The notes under the pieces: generated by a model
The model's database searches: none
Seen by the model: only the letters and a program-made list of their open reading frames with translations
Told to the model about the DNA's origin: nothing
In this document: one piece after another, positions 58,697-64,000 of the stretch
How the letters are laid out: each line of letters starts with the position of its first letter
Position numbering within the stretch: position 1 is the stretch's first letter
Source of the DNA: Streptomyces exfoliatus
GTDB taxonomy: Bacteria; Actinomycetota; Actinomycetes; Streptomycetales; Streptomycetaceae
Assembly: GCF_000725545.1 (NCBI RefSeq)
Contig: NZ_JNZP01000003.1
Coordinates: 124,001 to 188,000, forward strand
Length of the DNA: 64,000 nt
Reading direction: 5' to 3'
Position numbers and translations under genes: made by a program

Positions 58697-59479
58697 ATGC
58701 CGCTCCAGGGGAAGACGGTCGTCGTGTCGGGAGTCGGCGCGGGCCTCGGGTACCGCGTCGCCGAGACGGTTGTGCGGGACGGGGGGAACGCGGTGCTCGG
58801 TGCGCGCACGGAGGCGAACCTCGCCAAGTCCGCCGCCGGGATCGACCCGGAGGGGCGCCGTACCGCGTACCGGGCCACGGACATCACCGACGAGGAGCAG
58901 TGCGAGGCCCTCGCCGCGCTCGCCGTCGAACGCTTCGGCGGGATCGACGCGGTGGTCCACGTGGCCGCCTGGGACTCCTCCTTCGGTGGCCTCCAGGACG
59001 CCGACTTCGCGACCTGGCAGGCCGTCCTCGACGTCAATCTGCTCGGCACGCTGCGGATGACCCGGGCCTGCCTGCCGTCGCTCAAGGAGCGCGGGGGCTC
59101 GGTGGTGTTCATCGGTACGCAGTCGGCGGTCGCCGCGCCCTCGCAGGTGCGGCAGGCCGCGTACGCGGCCTCGAAGGGGGCGCTGACCTCGGCGATGTAC
59201 TCGCTCGCGCACGAGCTGGGGCCGTACCGGATACGGGTCAACACCGTGCTGCCGGGCTGGATGTGGGGGCCGCCGGTGCAGGCGTACGTCCGGTTCGCCG
59301 CGGACGCCGAGGGGGCGCCGGAGGCGGAGGTGCTGGCCCGGCTCACCGAGCGGATGGCGCTGCCGGAGCTGGCGACGGACGGGGACGTGGCGGAGGCGGC
59401 GGCCTTCCTCGCCTCGGACCGGGCGCGGGCGATCACGGGGCAGTCCCTGCTCGTCAACGCGGGTGAGCTGATGCGCTGA
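58697..59479 (+). CDS. Short-chain dehydrogenase/reductase (SDR)
   Basis: A 260-residue classical SDR that would oxidise or reduce a ketone/alcohol with NAD(P). The cofactor loop appears as VVVSGVGAGLGYRVAE. An NAG-type motif is replaced by HVAAWDSSF; the active site is Ser (IGTQSAV) with YAASK. A C-terminal GQSLLVNAGELM closes the fold. The ATG at 58697 fits. Paired by a shared palindrome with the divergent hypothetical gene, it may act in a small catabolic pathway. Confidence 0.92.
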   Translation: MPLQGKTVVVSGVGAGLGYRVAETVVRDGGNAVLGARTEANLAKSAAGIDPEGRRTAYRATDITDEEQCEALAALAVERFGGIDAVVHVAAWDSSFGGLQDADFATWQAVLDVNLLGTLRMTRACLPSLKERGGSVVFIGTQSAVAAPSQVRQAAYAASKGALTSAMYSLAHELGPYRIRVNTVLPGWMWGPPVQAYVRFAADAEGAPEAEVLARLTERMALPELATDGDVAEAAAFLASDRARAITGQSLLVNAGELMR

Positions 59480-59642
59480 CCTCACCCCCGCACTCCCTCC
59501 ACCAGTTCACAGACATGAACCAGGGTCAGTAAACCGAACGATTTTACCGTCCCTTGACCCTCCTTTGCATTGTCCCTCCCTTGTAACTCCCCACACCATG
59601 AACCGCGTTCACAAGACGGACCGGATCTCATGGAGGGGCGCA

Positions 59643-61205
59643 ATGAACAGTCTCGACTGGGCCGTACTCATCGGCTATTTCGGCGTGATGGTCGCGATCG
59701 GCGTCTGGTCCCACAAGCGTGTGGACGACGTCTCCGACTTCTTCACCGCCGGCGGCCGGATGCCCTGGTGGCTCTCCGGCATCTCCCACCACATGTCGGG
59801 CTACAGCGCCGTGATGTTCACCGGGTACGCCGGCATCGCCTACACCTACGGCGTCACGTCCTACGTCACCTGGTCGTTCCCGATCGCCATCGGCATCGCG
59901 ATCGGCGCCCACCTCTTCGCGCCCCGCCTCAACCGGCTGCGCTCCCGCCTCCGGGTGGCGTCCCCGCTCGAATACCTCAAGGACCGCTACAACCTGCCCA
60001 CGCAGCAGGCCCTGGCCTGGTCCGGCGTCCTGCTGAAGATCGTCGACGTGGGCGCCAAGTGGGCCGCCATCGCCACCCTGCTGTCCGTCTTCACCGGCAT
60101 CTCCCTCAACCAGGGCATCCTCATCACCGGCGTGATCACGGGCATCTACTGCACGGTCGGCGGCCTGTGGGCCGATGCGCTCACCGAACTGGGACAGTTC
60201 GTCATCCAGTTCTTCGCCGGCATCGCGATGCTCGTCGCCGTCCTCGCCGAGCTCGGCGGGATCAGCGCCCTGTGGGACGTCTGGGACCGGCCCGAGCTGC
60301 AGGGTCACACCGCGCCGACCGCGGGCCCGTACACGATGACGTTCCTGCTCGCGTATCTCTTCATCAAGACCTTCGAGTACAGCGGTGGCATGTGGAACCA
60401 GGCCCAGCGCTACATGGCCACCCCCACCGCCCGTGAGGCCACCCGCTCCGGCCGCCTCTCCGCCGTCCTGTGGTTCGTCTGGCCGCTGGTCCTCTTCTTC
60501 CCCATGTGGGTCGCGCCGCTGCTCGTCGACCCCAAGAAGCCCGACGCCTCCGACTCCTACGCCCTGATGACCGAGCAGCTGCTGCCGCACGGACTGCTCG
60601 GCCTCGTCATCGTCGGCTTCTTCTCGCACACCATGGCCATGTGCTCCTCGGACGCCAACGCCATCGCGGCCGTCTTCACCCGGGACATCGCCCCCGTCAT
60701 GAGCAAGGCGGCGCGGACCTGGACGCAGCAGGCCGGGCTGATCGCGGCGCGCTGGTCGACGGTCGCCTTCCTGGCCCTGTCGATGGCGGTGGCCACCCAG
60801 GTCAACTCCCCCGCCTTCAAGGACATCATCACCATCGTCATCAAGTGGGTGGCCGGTCTGATGGGCCCGATCGCGATCCCGTTCATGCTCGGCCTGCTGC
60901 GGACCTTCCGGAAGTCCGGGCCGACGGCGGCACTGGTCTCGTGGGCGTCCGGCCTGTTCGTCTTCTGGCTGACCAACTACGGCCTCGACGGCATCGAGCT
61001 GCAGATCCAGATCGTCTCGCCGCTCGCCACCTCCCTGGTCCTGTACGTCCTCATCGGCTTCATCCGGCCCGAGGACACCCCGGACCGGGACGCGCTCCTC
61101 GACAAGCTGCACTCGGACGACGGCAGCCCGGCCGGAGCGGCGGCCGCGATCCCCGCGCAGACCCCGCGCTCCGGCGGCGACCGCTCGGATCAGCCCCTCG
61201 GATAA
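59643..61205 (+). CDS. Sodium:solute symporter (SSS family)
   Basis: A 520-residue sodium-coupled transporter with about 13 membrane helices. The N-terminal region has FTAGGRMPWWLSGISHHMSGYSA (the SSS start), GWLFAPRLNRLR-like basic loop (here LFAPRLNRLRSR), and a GGLWADALTELGQF motif of helix 5-6. The central MWNQAQRYMA is typical. It has a hydrophilic Ala/Gly-rich tail of 45 residues. The ATG at 59643 has GGAGG upstream. A GTAAA-N9-TTTAC inverted repeat lies at 59529-59547. The solute is unknown. The 3' end overlaps the convergent gene by 16 bp. Confidence 0.92.
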   Translation: MNSLDWAVLIGYFGVMVAIGVWSHKRVDDVSDFFTAGGRMPWWLSGISHHMSGYSAVMFTGYAGIAYTYGVTSYVTWSFPIAIGIAIGAHLFAPRLNRLRSRLRVASPLEYLKDRYNLPTQQALAWSGVLLKIVDVGAKWAAIATLLSVFTGISLNQGILITGVITGIYCTVGGLWADALTELGQFVIQFFAGIAMLVAVLAELGGISALWDVWDRPELQGHTAPTAGPYTMTFLLAYLFIKTFEYSGGMWNQAQRYMATPTAREATRSGRLSAVLWFVWPLVLFFPMWVAPLLVDPKKPDASDSYALMTEQLLPHGLLGLVIVGFFSHTMAMCSSDANAIAAVFTRDIAPVMSKAARTWTQQAGLIAARWSTVAFLALSMAVATQVNSPAFKDIITIVIKWVAGLMGPIAIPFMLGLLRTFRKSGPTAALVSWASGLFVFWLTNYGLDGIELQIQIVSPLATSLVLYVLIGFIRPEDTPDRDALLDKLHSDDGSPAGAAAAIPAQTPRSGGDRSDQPLG

Positions 61206-62308
61206 CGGGCCAGCCAGCCCGGCGAGGACTCGGCGGGGCCGTGCAGGGCGGCCCCCTGGGTCATCTCCATCGAGAAGTCGTCCGCGAGTTCCAGGACCGT
61301 CGCACGGCCCTCCAGCTCGGCCAGCCAGGCCGGCGGGAGGGCCGTCTCGCCGTGCAGGGCACCGAGCAGGGCCCCGGTGAGCGCCCCGGTGACCGACGAG
61401 GGCCCGTCGTGGTTCACCGCGAGCCGCAGCCCGTGCCGTACGTCCTCGCCGACCAGGGCGCAGTAGACGGCCGCCGCCAGCTGCCCCTCGGCCCGGTCCT
61501 CGTCCGCGCCGAGGGCGGCGACCCGCGCGGGGTCCGGCGCCCCTTCCCGTACGGCTCCGAGTGCCCGGCCGAGTGCCTCGGTGACCGGCTCGTGGCCGGG
61601 GCGCGCCGCCAGCTGCTCCAGGGCCCGGTCGACGGCCGCCTCGGGTGAGGCGCCGCGGGCGAGGCCGTGGACGGTGACGGCGAAGGCGCCCGCCGCGAGG
61701 CCGGCGGCGGGGGCACCGTGGGTCTGTACCGCGCACTCGACGGCGAGCTGGCAGACGAGCTGCCGCTCCCAGCCGACGAGCAGCCCGAAGGGGGCGGAGC
61801 GGACGAGGGCGCCGGAGTCGGCGGCGGTGGGGTTCTTGGGCTTGTCGAGGGTGCCGAGGCGGTCGTCGCCGAGGCCGGTGAGGCAGGCGCGGGGCGGGTT
61901 GCGGCGGGCGTAGAGCCACTCCTCGCGGGCGAGCCAGCCGTTGTCCTTCCGCCGTTCGTCGGGGCCCCAGTCGTGCTGGGTGGCGGCCCAGCGCAGGTGG
62001 GCCCGGTGGACGTCGGTGGGCGGGTGCCAGACGCCGGTGTCGCGGCGGATCTGGGCGCGGATGAGTCCGTCGACGGTGAAGAGGCTCATCTGGGTGGCGG
62101 CGGTGACGGCGCCGCGGCGGCCGAACGCCGGGGCGGGATCGGTGAGTCCGTCAGGTCCGTGGGCGTCCCGGATCGCGTCGAGGGTGAGTCCGTCGGCGCC
62201 GGCTCCCAGCGCGTCGCCGAGGGCGCCGCCGAGCAGACAGCCTCGTACGCGGGCGCGGAAGTCCTGTTGTTCGGCACGGCCCCACACGGCCGCGGCTGTC
62301 GTGGCCAC
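61190..62308 (-). CDS. ADP-ribosylglycohydrolase family protein (DraG-like)
   Basis: A 372-residue DraG-fold hydrolase that would remove ADP-ribose from a modified protein or metabolite. The N-terminal RVRGCLLGGALGDALG and TAATQMSLFTVDGLI (metal site 1, with Ser in place of the usual Thr) are visible. A second metal region reads AVNHDGPSSVTGALTGALLGAL, where the common D-x-D is changed to H-D-G-P. The partially altered second site leaves activity uncertain. The GTG at 62308 starts it. Confidence 0.88.
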   Translation of the reverse strand: MATTAAAVWGRAEQQDFRARVRGCLLGGALGDALGAGADGLTLDAIRDAHGPDGLTDPAPAFGRRGAVTAATQMSLFTVDGLIRAQIRRDTGVWHPPTDVHRAHLRWAATQHDWGPDERRKDNGWLAREEWLYARRNPPRACLTGLGDDRLGTLDKPKNPTAADSGALVRSAPFGLLVGWERQLVCQLAVECAVQTHGAPAAGLAAGAFAVTVHGLARGASPEAAVDRALEQLAARPGHEPVTEALGRALGAVREGAPDPARVAALGADEDRAEGQLAAAVYCALVGEDVRHGLRLAVNHDGPSSVTGALTGALLGALHGETALPPAWLAELEGRATVLELADDFSMEMTQGAALHGPAESSPGWLARYPRG

Positions 62309-62440
62309 GTCGTGCCCTCCCCCCGTAGACCGGTCTGCGCAGCACTGTAATGGACCGGGTACGTCCGTTCGGGGGCCGGAACGTTATGTGATCCGACGCC
62401 CTTCAGGCCGCTTTTGACCGAAGAGCGCCGGACCTCCACC

Positions 62441-64000
62441 TCACTCCGCCGGCAGGACCGGCAGCAGCTCCGGGAGGTGTCCGTCCGACGCCCTCGCCGT
62501 GCGCTGCCGCTCCTCCGGGACCTCGCCGTACAGGGTCGTCCGGGGCTTCGCCGGACGACCCGCCGCCTCCGCGATGGCCTCCAGGTCGCGGATCGAGCGG
62601 TACGAGCCGTAACTCGAACCGGCCATCCTGGAGATGGTCTCCTCCATCAGCGTGCCGCCCAGGTCGTTCGCGCCCGAGCGGAGCATCTCGGCGGCGCCCT
62701 CGGTGCCCAGCTTCACCCAGCTGGTCTGGATGTTCGGGATGTGGGGGTGGAGGAGGAGACGGGCCATGGCGATGACCGCGCGGTTGTCGCGGACGGTCGG
62801 GCCGGGGCGGGCGATGCCGGCGAGGTAGACCGGTGCGTTGGTGTGGATGAAGGGGAGGGTCACGAACTCGGTGAAGCCGCCCGTCTCCTGCTGGATGCGG
62901 GAGAGGGTGCGGAAGTGGCCGAGCCAGTGCCGGGGCTGGTCCACGTGCCCGTACATCATCGTGGACGACGAGCGGATGCCCAGCTCGTGCGCCGTGGTGA
63001 TCACCTCGATCCACGTCGCCGTCGGCAGCTTGCCCTTGGTGAGGACCCAGCGGACCTCGTCGTCGAGGATCTCGGCGGCCGTGCCGGGGATCGAGTCGAG
63101 CCCGGCCTCCTTCGCGGCCGTCAGCCACTCGCGGATCGAGAGCCCGGTCCTGGTCGCGCCGTTGACGACCTCCATCGGCGAGAAGGCGTGCACGTGCATG
63201 CCGGGGACGCGCTCCTTCACCGCGCGCGCGATGTCGAAGTAGGCGGTGCCGGGCAGGTCGGGGTGGATGCCGCCCTGCATGCAGACCTCGACGGCGCCGA
63301 CGTCCCAGGCCTGCTCGGCGCGGTCCGCGACCTGGTCGAGGGAGAGGGTGTACGCGTCGGCGTCGGTACGGCGCTGGGCGAAGGCGCAGAAGCGGCAGCC
63401 GGTGTAGCAGACGTTGGTGAAGTTGATGTTCCGGGTGACGACGTACGTGACGTCGTCACCGGACACCGACTTGCGGACGTCGTCGGCGATCCTGGTGAGC
63501 GCGTCGAGCGCCGGACCGTCGGCGTGCAGCAGCGCGAGGGCCTGGGCGTCGGTGAGCCGCGTCGGGTCGTCGGCGGCGACGGCGAGGGCCTCGCGGACGT
63601 CGGCGTCGACCCGCTCCGGAACCATGCCGGGCGCGGCGGCCTCGCGCAGCGCCTCCCAGTCGCCGTACACCTCGTCGAAGTCGTCGCGCCGGTCGTGCGT
63701 ACGGCCCGTGGTGTCGATGGTGCGGTGCAGGTCGGTGCGGCCGGCGGCGGTGAACGCCTCGTCGGGCTCCTGCCAGGGCAGGCCGCGGACCTGCGCGTCG
63801 GGGTTCGCGAGGCCGGTCTCGGGGTCGGCGAGGGCGCGGACGTGCGGGAGGAGCCGGGGGTCGAGCCAGGGTTCGCCGCGCTGGACGAACTCGGGGTAGA
63901 CGCAGAGCCGTTCGCGCAGCTGGAAGCCGGCGGCGGCGGACCGCTCGGCGAGCTCCTCGATCCGGGGCCAGGGACGCTCGGGGTTGACGTGGTCGATGGT
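62441..64000 (-). CDS. fbiC: Bifunctional FO synthase FbiC (C-terminal part; gene runs off the right edge)
   Basis: 519 residues are present, all of the CofH half plus the end of CofG. The frame stays open to the window edge; full FbiC is about 850 residues. FbiC joins a tyrosine-derived imine radical product and diaminouracil to make FO, the precursor of cofactor F420. The CofH half has the radical SAM motif [10 protein letters not shown] (C-x3-C-x2-C), GGIHPDLPG and [15 protein letters not shown] near its C-terminus. The visible end of CofG is a VNPERPWP segment. It is separated by 132 bp from the ADP-ribosylglycohydrolase gene on the same strand. Confidence 0.93.
   Translation of the reverse strand, partial: TIDHVNPERPWPRIEELAERSAAAGFQLRERLCVYPEFVQRGEPWLDPRLLPHVRALADPETGLANPDAQVRGLPWQEPDEAFTAAGRTDLHRTIDTTGRTHDRRDDFDEVYGDWEALREAAAPGMVPERVDADVREALAVAADDPTRLTDAQALALLHADGPALDALTRIADDVRKSVSGDDVTYVVTRNINFTNVCYTGCRFCAFAQRRTDADAYTLSLDQVADRAEQAWDVGAVEVCMQGGIHPDLPGTAYFDIARAVKERVPGMHVHAFSPMEVVNGATRTGLSIREWLTAAKEAGLDSIPGTAAEILDDEVRWVLTKGKLPTATWIEVITTAHELGIRSSSTMMYGHVDQPRHWLGHFRTLSRIQQETGGFTEFVTLPFIHTNAPVYLAGIARPGPTVRDNRAVIAMARLLLHPHIPNIQTSWVKLGTEGAAEMLRSGANDLGGTLMEETISRMAGSSYGSYRSIRDLEAIAEAAGRPAKPRTTLYGEVPEERQRTARASDGHLPELLPVLPAE

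Overview
The window is high-GC actinobacterial chromosome, almost certainly Streptomyces. The evidence is strong GC bias at third codon positions, many GTG/TTG starts, and Streptomyces-typical genes: SepX, HrdD, a DUF6227 protein, an XRE/DUF397 pair, a GPP34 protein and FO synthase. There is no prophage, transposon, CRISPR array or large biosynthetic cluster. Both edges cut genes: sepX at the left loses its 3' part, and fbiC at the right loses its 5' part.

Layout. 0-4.3 kb (minus): a tightly packed run galU-glp(moeA)-moaC-mogA-GNAT-sepX, which joins molybdenum cofactor (Moco) synthesis to the Glp/SepX cell-division pair. 4.3-14 kb: folate cyclo-ligase, penicillin acylase family protein, K+/H+ antiporter, MFS exporter, FmdB zinc ribbon, MTA phosphorylase, SAF-domain protein, MscL and a small conserved protein. 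14-24.1 kb (minus): a fermentative/anaerobic-type island, NarK-like transporter, pyruvate formate-lyase and its activase, a NarI-like membrane protein, a formate dehydrogenase/nitrate reductase-like molybdoenzyme, a four-cluster ferredoxin, a Tat-type Rieske protein and a small membrane protein. Read as a unit, PFL would make formate and the molybdoenzyme complex would oxidise it into the quinone pool, with the Moco genes of the first segment supplying its cofactor. This is inference from gene order and motifs.

24.3-34 kb: LtrA, a P1/NylC-like peptidase, DUF6227, a family 2 glycosyltransferase divergent from a secreted collagen-like protein rich in G-P-T/G-A-T triplets, then the fructose PTS operon fruR-fruK-fruA. 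34-43 kb: three transporter or enzyme/regulator groups, each with a visible inverted-repeat operator candidate (WYL/MFS, MarR/LigB dioxygenase, TetR/MFS), plus the sigma factor gene hrdD with a sigma-R-type promoter and a questin-oxidase-like gene.

43-64 kb: M6 protease, acyl-CoA synthetase, TrkA/TrkH potassium uptake, two tandem secreted AMIN-like proteins, tRNA-Arg(CCT), a polytopic membrane protein, a D-Ala-D-Ala carboxypeptidase with an unusually long acidic cytoplasmic N-terminus, GPP34, an XRE regulator with a DUF397 partner, an SDR divergent from an unrecognised gene across a TetR-type palindrome, a sodium:solute symporter, an ADP-ribosylglycohydrolase and the F420-precursor enzyme FbiC.

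Most promising items for novelty are the PFL-molybdoenzyme-Rieske island, the collagen-like protein with its divergent glycosyltransferase, the sepX-glp operon and the motif-bearing carboxypeptidase tail. All functional calls come from reading translated sequence and motifs; no database search was run.
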